64,000 bases of DNA from Hyphodiscus hymeniophilus (Eukaryota; Ascomycota; Leotiomycetes; Helotiales; Hyphodiscaceae). Shown one piece after another: positions 34,620-45,627 of this stretch. The DNA is taken from the NCBI GenBank assembly GCA_016508695.1, contig VNKQ01000015.1, positions 1,302,001 to 1,366,000 of the forward strand, in the 5' to 3' direction. The notes below the pieces were generated by a model, which worked only from the letters and a program-made list of their open reading frames with translations, did no database searches and had not been told where the DNA came from. The translations under genes and the position numbers were made by a program. The first letter of the stretch is position 1. Every line of letters starts with the position of its first letter.

Positions 34620-37600
34620 TTAGGCCTCATCGATGTCGTAGAAATTCTGGCCGACTTCGGTGTATCTAGACGTTGGATTAGGTTGTGTCTTAATGAAATA
34701 TTAGGGAACTCAGACTTACCCGTTGTCGTGCTCATAAGCGTCGTGGTTAGAGTTTGAATCAAATGTCATCTCCTCCGCCTCGTCCTTGACAGCCAATCCG
34801 TCCTCTTCCTCATCATCTTCCTCCTCAGCATATGACTTGACCGACTTGCTGCGGGGGGTCGACTTTGTCTTTGACACACGACCCGCCTGCACCTTTTTGA
34901 TGCTGGCCTTCTTGGAAGGCGTAAAAAAATCACCAGCGTCACTATCGGAACCGACATCAGTCTTCATCTTCTCACTCGGGGTACCCTTGGCCTTGTTGGG
35001 AGTTCGCTTATTGGGGGTCGATTTGGAGCCGTCTCCTGCTGATGTGTTAATTGTTAAGTCCCAACATGGTTCTTTTCTCATGCGCTCGAATCGAGTGGAT
35101 ATAGCTTTACCTGATGCACCTTGCTGGTAGGAACCTGCAATTGCTGAAAATGTTAGCTAATGTTCTTTCGAATAATCTGTGTGGTTGATGACGGGGTGGA
35201 CAGAATGAAATGACAAAAAGAGACCGAGATCCTGAAGGGTATTGTTTTGATCTAGGACATTGTTTGGGAATTGCTTCCACAAATGTAAAAAAGAAATCAA
35301 AGGAATATCGTGCCGTTTCCAGCTGCCCTCAGCATATCTGCAGCATCCTTCTTCAGTGACCGAAATCGATGTTGAAGAGCATACACAGAAGTATCATCTG
35401 CAAGTAATCGTGCCATTTCTGTAGGCTCAGTTAACTAACATTCGCAACACTATGCTTGCGGATGTGCTATTTTTGTGGGGGAATAGAAAAGGAGTTAAAG
35501 CAGGTACTTGAATCTTGACCACCACCGCTTCCAATTCCCAACTTCTGGGGATCTCCTCCAGAATCGGCACAAGCTTTCTGTCGCTTGGCATTCTGCTTTA
35601 GTGCGCGAAACTGGAACTCGATCCCCCGGGTGTGGAATCCTTCCCGAAGTATTTGGAGAGGCCTGAGAGATTAGCAGGTGGATTATGGTTTGTGTGGCAG
35701 AAGAAATGAAATAGAGCATGGAAAACATAGTTTCTGACCGCTCGAGCTTGGGGCCGAAACCTCGCCCTTAACGTTGACGTCGACATTGACATCTTTCGGG
35801 TCGCGACCGGCAGTGACAGCAGCTTGCTGCAACTTCGCACCAGCTTTGTAACGGCGGAATTGCCACTTAAGCTGATCCGCTGTAACATCGCTGCCCATAT
35901 GGGTGGCCAAGCCTAGAAGAAAGTTAATGCCATAAATGGTGAGTTCTTGGAAAATGTGCTGTGCAAGAAACCATATGTCAAAAGATCTACCCTGGGTAGA
36001 GACATCGCCATCTAGGACGAAGTCTTTGGCATCTCCGCCCGCCGCAACATGGTCACGGAGGGCCTTGATCTTTGGATTGATATGACGGCGCATGGCAATC
36101 TGCAAAGCATTGATTGATACGTCGCTCCCAAAGTAACGATGCAAATCTGTATGAGAATTAATGGGAAGTTGAGCGATGTGTTAGAGCATGTGCCAAAAGA
36201 TGAAAAAAAGAAAGAAAAGAATTAACAAGGATCCGACCATTGCTTTTGAAATCACCAACTAGGTTGAGGTCTTTTGGATCTCCACCAGCTGCGACCGTAG
36301 CTTTGATAAGCTTGACTTTCGGAGTGATTTCTCTACAAACAGCGACTTGTAATGCTCCTGCAGTTACGTCACTTCCAAAGTTGGTTCGGATGGCTAGGGA
36401 GTGTTATCATCCGCTCTAGAAGTGTAGTGTGCAGAACAGAAATCAAATAGAGTAGAAAGATCTGACTTGTCTCCCTCTTCTTGAAGGTACCATTGCCGGG
36501 ACCGTTCAAGACAATGGTCTGACAATCGATACCGGCAGCTCTGGCTTCCTGAAGTCGTTTCGCATCTGGTCGAATAGACACTGTAAATTGCCATCTGAGG
36601 GCCGGGACGGTGATGTCCTCTCCCATATGCTTTTGAATTTCTAGAAGCCATCAATAACAACTCCGCAGACAAACGAAAACGTGCTGTGCTTTGCTGTGCA
36701 TGAAGGGAAACGAAACCACAATTCTGACTCTTGCTCGCTCCATCTTGGGTGAGTTGAGGTGGACCTTGACCAGTACAGGCCAAGGAAGCCTTGATGAGAT
36801 CGGTCTCATCCTTGATTGGACCCCAGAATCGGTGCGAAATAGCTTTCTTCGTCACGCCACAGCCGTAGCATCTGGCGATTTCGATTGAGGTTTTAGCAAA
36901 TAACTTAACAGTTCGAGGGAGTAATAGAAGGGAAAGGTAAAACGACAAAAAGGAAAGAGGCTGTCACGCGGACCCTTAGCTCCTGGCTCTGATGGTTCTC
37001 GTCCATTCTCAACATCATCCTTGATCATTGAGATCTCGAATTTGTAATGCTTGAAGAGGAAATTCTGGATGGCTTTCTTGTTTGCTCCGTCACCATAGAA
37101 TTTCGCAATTTCTACCACCTTAGCAAGTGCTTTGATTGAATAAGCCGCGATAAATAACTTGACGAAATGAAAACGTGTAATGCTCGATGTGCGGAAGGGG
37201 TTATCAATCTGACCATTTCCATCAGGGAACAGCAGAACTTGTCCATTTTCAACTTTTTCCTTGATCATATTGACCTCAGCTTTGATGTAGCTTTGGTAAT
37301 AGTTCATAATGGACTTTGGTTTAACACCCTCGCCACAAAACTTGGCAGTTTCTGTGATCTTAGCGCATGCTCTAATGGAACGTACTGGCAGCAAATAATA
37401 TCCATCAAACGATGTGCTACCCAAAGACAAAATGACATGTGGTAAACAGGGACAAGAAGGAAAAGCAGAGATCTTGCCATCGCAACTCAAGAGGACACTA
37501 TTTGCATCGACGCCAGATTTGACAGCCTCAGCAAGAAGCTGAACGTCAGGCCGAATGCATCTGGCGTAGCGAGTCTTGATGCCCTCCTTGGTAAGATCAC

Positions 37601-38356
37601 TGCCGTAATGCTTGACAATATCCATAGAATTAATCAGCACATGGATTGAAGCCCATAAACAAAAGGTGTTGTGCAGAGATGACAAAACGAAAATCTGCCG
37701 GACCATTACTACCATTGCTCTTCTTGGGTCGCGCGGCATCATCACCTCCAATGGGCAACAGGATGGGATCGGTGCCGTGCGCCAAAGCATCATTGATTAG
37801 CTTGGCATCAGACTTGATGCGACGAAATCTGTTTTCAATGGCACTCATGGTACAATCTCCGCCAAAGCGCGCACTTATGGCTTCTCCGGAGTGAGTGGAA
37901 TCTGGAAGTGAAAGTGTTTGTGCTCAATTTTGAACCTGATAGAATGAAATGGCGACCCTGCTGGTTACCTGATGGCTTGGGCTTGCCACCTTGGGCCGTA
38001 TCGTTGAGCTCAACCGTCATTGGATCTTGGCCGTGGTCGACCGCGTCTCTAAGAGTTTTCGCATGCTTGTTGATACGACTCATGCGGTCCCAAACTTGCT
38101 TGTAGTTGGAGCCGCCGCCAAGATATTTTGAAACCTCTGCCCAATAAAGGTTATCAGGATCATGAAATCAGAACAGGAAATACATAACGAAACGAATGCT
38201 GAAGTCCAACGAAGAAATGCGAGTTGATATTGTACAAAGCGATCGACGAAAGGAAACATGTAGCTTACCATCATAGTTCAGCTTTAAGCCAGGATGAGCG
38301 GCGATGATAGCGGAGAGGAGGCGGACGGATGACTCGTAACTCTTCCAGTTCGGCAT
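34620..38356 (-). CDS. Exon-array gene: twelve tandem Myb/homeodomain-like helical modules
   Basis: Sixteen putative minus-strand exons. Exon 1 (38356-38269) encodes MPNWKSYESSVRLLSAIIAA and ends in phase 1. Exons 2-13 each encode one module of about 35-63 residues with the pattern [YF]-x-G-x-D-x-T-x3-[AI]-[LI]-x3-[FY]-x3-K-x-[DE]-[AV]-x2-[LI]-x3-[AV]-x2-G-x-D-P. This resembles the short helix-turn-helix domain of many ascomycete nuclear proteins. Exon 14 (35134-35111) is a 24-bp microexon. Exon 15 (35035-34720) is Lys/Ser/acidic with likely nuclear localisation signals. Exon 16 (34665-34620) ends YDIDEA. Exon 12 has a one-base frameshift and exons 4, 7 and 13 lack a canonical splice site, so the full-length reading may need exon skipping. 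An in-frame ATG at 38638 plus a GTGAGT...CTACAG pair suggests a 5'UTR intron. A DNA or chromatin role is inference. Confidence 0.68.
35314..38136 (-). repeat. Array of twelve duplicated phase 1-1 exons
   Basis: Exon bounds, 5' to 3' on the minus strand: 38136-37969 (168), 37901-37713 (189), 37621-37478 (144), 37351-37214 (138), 37111-36974 (138), 36881-36729 (153), 36640-36491 (150), 36393-36238 (156), 36146-35991 (156), 35912-35739 (174), 35662-35508 (155) and 35418-35314 (105). All but the 155-nt one are multiples of three. Each begins by completing a codon opened by the previous exon's last base, usually to give Glu, Asp, Gly or Ala. The module starts vary: SKYLGGGSN, SARFGGDCT, VKHYGSDLT, AKFCGEGVK, AKFYGDGAN, ARCYGCGVT, QKHMGEDIT, RTNFGSDVT, HRYFGSDVS, ATHMGSDVT, SKYFGKDST and ARLLADDTS. 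Neighbouring copies 4-5 and 8-9 are most alike, pointing to stepwise local duplication. Confidence 0.82.
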
Positions 38357-39868
38357 TTTGACGGTGGTATTGGAAGGTTTCTCTGTAGGGGAGGTGTTAA
38401 ACGTTGAATGACCTGAACTTGTATGAGGTGGGATGGCTTGGATCATAGTCGAAAGAGAGTAGTGAAGAGGAAGAGCAGGCATGAGATGAAAGAATACATC
38501 ATTTTCGTGACGAGAGAGGGAAATTATGGAGATGAAATGACTCACTTTGTGGGTAGTTGTTGTTATTGTTGTTGGTAAAGTGAAGTTGAACTTGGTGGCG
38601 ATGGAACTGGGAGTGGTTGAGTTAGTATGAGAAGACATGAGGAGTCTTTGTTAATGCGGAAAGGAAGGAAAAGGGAAGAGATAAGAGGAAAGAGAAGGAA
38701 GAGCTAATACATACTACTTGAAGGCGTTGATCGAAGGGCTTGATGCTTTAATCTGAAAAGCTTGGTGTTGTTGCGTTGAAGGGCTGAGGTTTTGAGAAAG
38801 TTGTGTTGTGGGGGAGGAGAAAGAGGAGAAAGATTCGAGGTGTGAGAATTTAAATAAGTTTTCGGGGGGAGCTAAGCAGACGGCGAGGGATTTTCAGAGA
38901 AGGCTGGAAGAGAGGGGAGAGTGTTAGATGAACGTGGAGGTTTGTTGCTGCAGATGGATGTGAATATGCACGAATTGGGAGAGGATGTTTGCTATTCACG
39001 CCGTAACAGAACTCAGACAATTCTTGACCAAAAGAGCTGGTTCGAGTTGCGAATACTCCGTGTTGAAGCATACTCACTAATTGGAACATTTTCAAAGGAT
39101 ATTTCGTTCATTTTTGATTGTGCTGTTGCTGGTGATAATACTCGCTCTCTATCCTGTCGTTCACGCTCATGCGCTATCATTCACGCCCGCTTAAGCGAGA
39201 AAGGATCCCCATCACGATCCTCGACTCGGACCGTGCTTAGGGCGCTCCTTTTACTATGGTCACACCCCGTCTACCATCCCTTCCCGCATCTTCTTACTTA
39301 TTTACACACCTCATCAGTTGTAGCCTTACACTCCCGTCTCTTTCCTTCTTTCCGGCTCCCCCTGAATATGTTTGCTTCCTTCTGTCGTCCACTTAGAATC
39401 CTGATTGTCCAATAGCCACGAACTCCAATCTACTCCAATTACTTCTCTCGAGTTTCTTTTGAGCTAACAATATTGGCCCATCTCATGCAAGACTCGACTC
39501 AGGACTTGAGAAGACCCAATCTCTCACGTGATCACGTATCTCGCTCGTGCTGAGCCCTTCAGCATCTTTCATCGGTTTGTGCCAAACCCGAACTGTCGAC
39601 CCCATGAGACTCAGCGATCGTTTCTTTCTCGCATCGGCGTATCAAGTTTGTCCCACATGTTCTCTCTTGCACCTGACCATGTAGACACACATCTGGCTGA
39701 CACTGCTGAATTCCAGACCCAACTTCAACCCCCAAAACCCCCCAGCACGTCAGCCCTGCGCTGGATTGCAGCTGCTCTACGTGGCTATCTGAGACGTATC
39801 CCATGTGATTTCAAACACGAACTAGCTGCCTAGTGATGGTACACTCATATAAAATCCTTCCTCGCCTG
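38357..39868. other. Promoter-proximal and intergenic DNA
   Basis: 38357-38900 holds the 5' leader of the exon-array gene with GA-rich strings. A GTGAGT donor near 38547 and a CTACAG acceptor near 38382 (minus strand) would remove a leader intron. No further gene is supported to 39868. The 164-codon plus frame at 38921 has no protein-like features. Confidence 0.5.
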
Positions 39869-40303
39869 CTAAGCATGCCAAAATGCGAAGAACACACAAC
39901 TTGCTGCAAGGAATCCCTCAATTACGAATAGCAACCTCCACGAGTCTGCACTCCGACCTGGAATCTCCATACGTGTGCGTTGAAGCTTTTGTTCAGGAGA
40001 ATGCACGTTCCCAGCGTTTCCACACTGCAGGGCCGAAGTCGGGGAATCTTCGATACACAGCCATCGTCGAATGGGCTGGGAATCTTTATCGATGCTCTTT
40101 TGCATGTCTTTTTCTTCGGACATGCGCTCCGTCTTCCTCAGACTTGATGATGATGGTACTCCCGTCAGAGATCTCTGACGAGGAGGCCTTCGAAATATAC
40201 TCCAATGGTGGATATTTCGGCCCAGGCTTGGACACATCAATGAAGACTCGATTTCCACAAGTGTTTGGGTTCGCGATTTGACTCTGACACTTACTCGTCT
40301 CAA
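39869..40303 (-). pseudogene. Possible fragment of an MFS (allantoate-permease-type) transporter
   Basis: The C-terminal end of this minus-strand frame reads SWRLLFVIEGFLAASCVFFAF, close to the W-R-x-[LI]-F-x-[IL]-E-G block at transmembrane helix 6 of the Dal5 family. The sequence stops right after it, and the preceding 100 residues show no helices, so at most a decayed remnant is present. The match rests on about 20 residues only. Confidence 0.22.
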
Positions 40304-41221
40304 ATACTGTATTGCTTATGATTCCGGAGAAGTCTCCGAAACTCCCAGACCAATACTACAAAGATCGGGTTAATGTTCGAGGAAGTCAGTTACCGAGAAC
40401 TTTTGCCAGAGCAAGTTCATGTTCAGCGAGGACAGTCTTTGACAGCCTTTTAGCTGATCAATATCCCAGTTGTGACATCTGGCTGCGAACCCTCATCACA
40501 AGCATTTTACAAGACGGATGTGATGTGTGTCACAACACTCATGTGTACAAGTATACCGATTGAATGTAGGCAAATTGATAATTTGATAAATGATATGGCG
40601 TCCGCAAAGTGCAACTAGAATTACAGTACTCGTTGCTGTGCCAAGTATGGCATTGGAAGTGTAGAACAAGGGAAATCCAGATCGAAGTTTATCTTTGACT
40701 AAGATAAGGGGAAAATAGTTACTCTTTCGCTTACAGTGAAAGAGCACGATATTCAGGAGATGCAAGGCATATCCTGGAGATTTCCGTAAGAATCTTTAGT
40801 GGTTTCCACGACTCTACTCTGTTTTCAAGAAATTAAATAGACTGCTATTTCAGTGAGATTTGAGAGTCCTATTGATGGATGGCTTTGAAACAAGCAATAA
40901 TGGAATGTGTGGGTGCGCGATTGCAAAATGCTTAGAAAGCTCAAACCTGCAGGCACTTCTGTTCGGCTTATCATATTCCATTTCTTATCGAACTCTCCTG
41001 CGCTGACATTGAGTATTTATCATTGGGCTGCACGGGTGGGCCAAAGGGGCGGCAGATGCAAATTATCTCACCTGCCGAACTTTGCCTATCTTCGGCCCCT
41101 GCACAATCCTGGTGATCGATACTGTCATAATGCAACGATTGATAAGGTTACGCTGAAAAGGAGAAATTGTCCCACATGCGAGTTGTGTTTGCGGCTCGTT
41201 GCCTGACACACAGTTCAGTAG
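40304..41221. other. Intergenic, partly AT-rich
   Basis: No supported gene. 40560-40900 is AT-rich relative to the coding regions. The last 200 bp are the promoter of the permease gene. Confidence 0.5.
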
Positions 41222-43072
41222 ATGAATTTCGATTCATTTATAATGACTGACGAAGAGAAGCCTCCTCCTACAATATTGGACGGCGGGAGGGTTGACGATA
41301 TTGATGAGATATTGAACGTATCTGGCCACCCACAGCAACTTGATCGACAACTAGGCTTCTTCAGCATATGCGCACTCAGTATTGTTGCAGATAATGCCTG
41401 GGCTGCAGGAAGTGGGACACTGGTTGTAGCTCTTTACGATGGAGGAGCTCCAGGAGTGTTGTGGGAGATGTAAATTTTTCGAGCAAGACCACATTCAGTG
41501 TGCTGATATCTCTAGGCTCGTTGCTTCATTCTTTTACTTCTTTATTGGCGCTGCTCTCGCAGAGTTAGCCTCGGCCATTCCATCATCTGCCTCAGGTAAG
41601 TACTACTGCTTCACGAGCGGAAATAGCACGTTGCTGAGATGCGAAAGTGTATCATTGGGCATCCGTGACTGGAGGACCAAGATATGGGAGGATCTGTAGC
41701 TTCTTTGCTGGATGGTAATATTCGTCCCACTGCATATCTACAGACAGAGACTAAAATACTAGGTGGAACTGCCTCGCCTGGACATTTGGCACAGCATCTG
41801 CTTCAATCTATGGCGCCGAGGCTATTTTGGCACTCTACTCTCTCTATCATCCTGATTTTGTCCCTTCAAATTACCAATTCTTCCTCGCATACCTAGGCGT
41901 TACATGGATGAGCTGCTCTATTGTCCTTTTCGGCCAGCAGGTTTTAACACATATCGCTAACACCTGTGCCATTTTGTGCCTCTTGTTTTGGTTCATCAGT
42001 CTCATGATCGTCTCGATCATGCCAGCAACGAAAAATGGACATGCTAGCAACCATTTCGTTTGGACTGAGTGGAATAATCAGACCGGATATACGAGTAATG
42101 GCCTTGTTTTCTGCTTAGGCATGTTGAATGGTGCTTTTGCTATTGGAACCCCGGATGGATGTACACATAGTAAGTCCCGACTTGACGCACCACAATACAA
42201 TGCTAATTTCAACAGTGGCAGAAGAGATTCCTGACCCCAAACGAAATATTCCCAAAGGAATCGCTGCACAGTTGATTACCGGTTTTGCAACAACCTGGAC
42301 ATTCTACATAGCACTCTGCTACGCCATAAGCAACATCGACGACATTTTCTCAAGTCCCATCAACGAACTTCCCTTAGCAGCAATTTATTATCAAGCAACT
42401 GGCAACTCTACACCAGCCACGACCGCGCTCCTGATCATTTTCCTGATAAACAACATCGTGACCATCCCAGGGGCCTACATAACAGCCGGGCGCATGCTCT
42501 GGACTATGGCCCGCGACGACGCTGTTCCTTTCTCCCCATTCATCGCAAAGGTCTCCCCACGCTTCCGGAACCCTTTCAACGCCACCCTCATCGTCGGATT
42601 CACGTGCACCATCCTCGGTGTAATCTACATCGGCTCGGCCGTTGCCTTCAACGCCTTCATCGGCGTCTTCGTAATCCTCACTACAATGTCCTACCTAGCT
42701 GCCATCCTGCCCCACCTCCTCTCGGGCCGGAGGTTCGTCAAGCCGGGCCCATTCTGGATGCCCGGCCTCCTGGGCTACATCGTCAGCGGCGTGGCTTGCG
42801 CGTACATAATCGTCTTCAACATCCTCTACATGTTCCCGTATTCCATGCCCGTCAGCGCCGAAACGATGAACTACTCGTGTGTCATGGCGGGCGGGACGAC
42901 GATCCTTGCTAGTGCGTGGTATTTGTGGAAGCGGAACCATGGCTATATAGGGCCGAGGGTGCTGTTGGAGGCGAGCAATGAGGTGCTGAAGGGCATCGTG
43001 GATGAGAAAGTCGCGGCGAAGATCAAGGCTGAGCAGGTCAGGCGAGCGAGTGTACAGCCTGGTTCAACTTGA
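41222..43072 (+). CDS. APC-family permease (choline / amino acid / GABA transporter type)
   Basis: Five exons (41222-41469, 41516-41595, 41648-41714, 41763-42169, 42216-43072), 552 residues. The N-terminal cytosolic part contains HPQQLDRQLGFFSICALSI, the usual entry to helix 1 of fungal APC permeases. Blocks in order are ELASAIPSSASVYHWAS, GRICSFFAGWWNCLAW, HMAEEIPDPKRNIPKG (the conserved loop after helix 5-6) and AGRMLWTMARDDAVPFSPF. About 12 helices follow the family layout, with a short cytosolic tail rich in charged residues. It probably imports a quaternary ammonium compound or amino acid across the plasma membrane. The exact substrate is not decidable. Splicing is canonical, and the two tiny internal exons (80 and 67 bp) were found from the frame of the conserved blocks. 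An ATG at 41243 could also serve as start. Confidence 0.9.
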
Positions 43073-43636
43073 GTTTTGCTTCTGATCTAGAGTTGACTGG
43101 ATATCTGTGAAGTACATAGCTTAGTGGAAGAGTTGGAATCTTGATGTATGCTGCGACTTCTATTGCATCGTCTTAAGTTTAATGGAGTTTTCCTCAAGCC
43201 TTTGCCCCCGTTGTAAGTTGTGACGGCTCTAGCGGCCGTTCTGCACCTTTGCTTCGTCATTGCGTTCGAACGCTTCAAACTCGGCTGTGTTTGAATTTCA
43301 TTGTCTCTCTCACCTCGCCACCTCATCGAGGAAACGAAAGAAGACAAGGCAAAACAGAATGGACGAATGGTACTTAGGGTAATTAATCGATCAGCTTAAT
43401 GACTGCACCACAAATATGTGTCGAATTGGCCTTGCTTGTATATCCTCGGTCAATTGAAAGTCATGTGACATTGTTCTTTGCATACCCATACCCTGATTTC
43501 CCCTCGCTTCGGATGAACACGTGCCGAGCAGAGCTCTTAGCCGGTATTCCAATTTCTCATCTTCTTCTTTTCAAATACATACTTATGAATCAATCACTGA
43601 ATTTGTACTCTGATTCGCCCATGAACCTGACCAACT
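43073..43636. other. Intergenic between two transporter genes
   Basis: 3' flank of the permease and promoter of the MFS gene. No additional gene. Confidence 0.5.
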
Positions 43637-45081
43637 ATGGTCGATCAAGTAGATCGAAATGAGTTGGAGCTCGTAAACCCCCACTCTTCTCTGGATGTAA
43701 TTGAAAGTGGAAGTCGGTCGGGAGCTTTCAAATAGTATGTCAATCTGTCAAACAGAGAACGTTACTAATCGACTTCATCTTCAGTCAGCGGTTATTCGTC
43801 GTAGCAGCGGGATTCGTAGTGACTTCAATGACATGCTCCATCATCTTCGCTTTCGGCGTCTACCAAGCTTTCTACGAAGCCATGTCCAAAGAACCCGGCA
43901 ACCCCTTCACAGGCTCATCCACCTCCCTCATCTCCCTGATCGGGATTCTCGCCATCGCGCTGATGACGATGTGCGGGCCCTTCGTCATGCTCTGGGCGAA
44001 ACGCTACTCACCCCAAGCCGTGATCTCGGCTGGTGGTCTCGTCTTCGGCGTGGCCTTCATCTTGGCCTCTTTCAGTCAGTATCTGTGGCAATTCGCTTTC
44101 ACGCAAGGTATTCTTGCTGGTGTCGGGACGAGCATGTCCTATGTCGTTATGACTTCTGTCGCGCCGGCTTGGTATGAGAAGAGGCGGGGTCTGGCCATGG
44201 GCGTCATCATGGCCGGGACAGGTGTAGGTGGGATGGTGTGGCCGCCTATCTTACGGACTTTGATCGAACATGTTGGATTTAGAAATGCGTTGAGAGCTTC
44301 CGGGTGCGTTGCAGCATTTTTCGTGGTTCTCGCTGGCTTCTGGTTGAGATGGGAACCATCTTTTGCTGCAAGGGTTCGTGTTGAGACTAAAGACTGGAGC
44401 AAGAAGAGAGATTGGTGGCTCAAGGTTCCAGTGGTGGACTGGCAGGTCGCCAAAACGAAGAAATTCGCAGCCCAGGCCCTAGGGAACTTCCTGCAGTCCG
44501 CTGGGTATTCGACTCCTCTCTTCCTGTATGCAGCCTACGCTCAGTCACGCGGCTACAGCGTCAACACGGCTGCGAACTTCATCACAATCAGCAATGCATC
44601 CAATTTCGTATCTCGGATCATAATCGGCTGGGCAGCAGACAGGTTCGGCCGTCTCAATGCCCTCTTCGCCACGACATTCATGAGTGCTATCGCGGTGTTC
44701 TCCTTCTGGCTTCCGAGCACATTCTGCAACCACACGAGCTGTAATCCAGGAGCCGATGCCCTGTTCATCATCTTCACCATCCTCTATGGAGCATTTGCTA
44801 GCGCCTATATCTCGCTCTTCCCCGCATCGCTGATTGAGCTGTTTGGTGTTCAGCATTTCACGAGCGTTAATGGGGCGCTGTCTCTCATCCGTGGCATTGG
44901 AGCGCTGCTGGGGACGCCGTTGACGGGCTTGTTGATTCCCCAGGCGTTGTCTCTGACGAGCCCGGGGATATATAGACATACGGCGATTACAGTTGGCGTT
45001 TTGCTGTTTGTGGCGGGTGGGGCGACGCTGTGGGCGAGGTTGGAGGCGACCATTGGCGGGAAAAGGAAGTGGAAGGCATAA
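43637..45081 (+). CDS. MCT-type MFS transporter (monocarboxylate permease-like)
   Basis: Two exons (43637-43734 and 43785-45081), 464 residues. Exon 1 carries a short cytosolic leader starting MVDQVDRNELELVNPHSSLD and is joined by GTATGT...TTCAG to YQRLFVVAAGFVVTSMTCSI, the first helix. Family signs are FAFGVYQAFYEAM, AGGLVFGVAFILASFSQYLW, GVGTSMSYVVMTSVAPAWYEKRRGLAMG (the conserved helix 4-5 region of fungal MCT homologues) and GWAADRFGRLNALF (the loop 8-9 motif). Twelve helices are expected, with a long loop in the middle (WEPSFAARVRVETKDW). Fungal members of this branch often carry substrates other than monocarboxylates (riboflavin, siderophore-linked acids, toxins), so the substrate is open. 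It follows the APC permease in the same orientation. Confidence 0.9.
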
Positions 45082-45627
45082 GAGAGACGACAAAGCGGTT
45101 CTGCGCCGTTCGCCAAAGTTTATGGAATAGAGACACTCTCATGTGGATATGGGCAGTGATGAAAGCACCGTTTTGTTACCTGGGCAGTCAATTCGGCTTT
45201 TTCAAGAACGAAAATGAGTTGCGATTTTGTTGCTGCCCGTGCTAGACACAGGCAATAGATACACAAGACGCGATTTTGGCGGTGTAAGCCGATGGGTAAA
45301 GAAGCAGAAAGCAAGGCCGGAGCTTTGGAAGGAAAAGAGGTTGAAAAGAGGTTGAAATTGCTCGGCGAAGCAATGTTGTTATTGCCATCGACAGCTCTTT
45401 GGGGGATCCCCAGAGCTGTTCACTCGAAAAACCCCACCCGCTTGGAGGTTTAAGGTGGTTTGGGATCCAAATGCCATTTCGAAGAAGGCTTCGCGGGGAT
45501 AGAGTCATAACATGCATTCGTACGTGCTTCGTACATGCTTCGTACATGTTTCGTACATGCATCATACATGCTTCGTACATGCAATTCCAAGCCCATCATA
45601 CAACAATCTTACACTCCCGACATGACC
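45082..45627. other. Intergenic between convergent genes, with minisatellite
   Basis: Contains the 11-bp repeat at 45511-45582 described separately. Otherwise no feature. Confidence 0.55.
45511..45582. repeat. 11-bp minisatellite, about six copies
   Basis: The unit CATGCTTCGTA and close variants repeat about six and a half times: one 12-bp copy at the left, then five 11-bp copies with one to three substitutions. The unit contains GTAC/CATG palindromes. One stray copy of the core (GCTTCGTACATG) lies near 61437. Confidence 0.85.

Noticed and set aside
38381..38638. In-frame N-terminal extension of the exon-array gene from ATG 38638
   Set aside because: A GTGAGT...CTACAG pair lies inside, and removing it breaks the frame; it is better read as a leader with an intron, with the protein starting at 38356.
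38921..39415. 164-codon plus-strand frame
   Set aside because: No recognisable motif or splice structure, and a Leu/Ser/His composition typical of non-coding CT-rich DNA.
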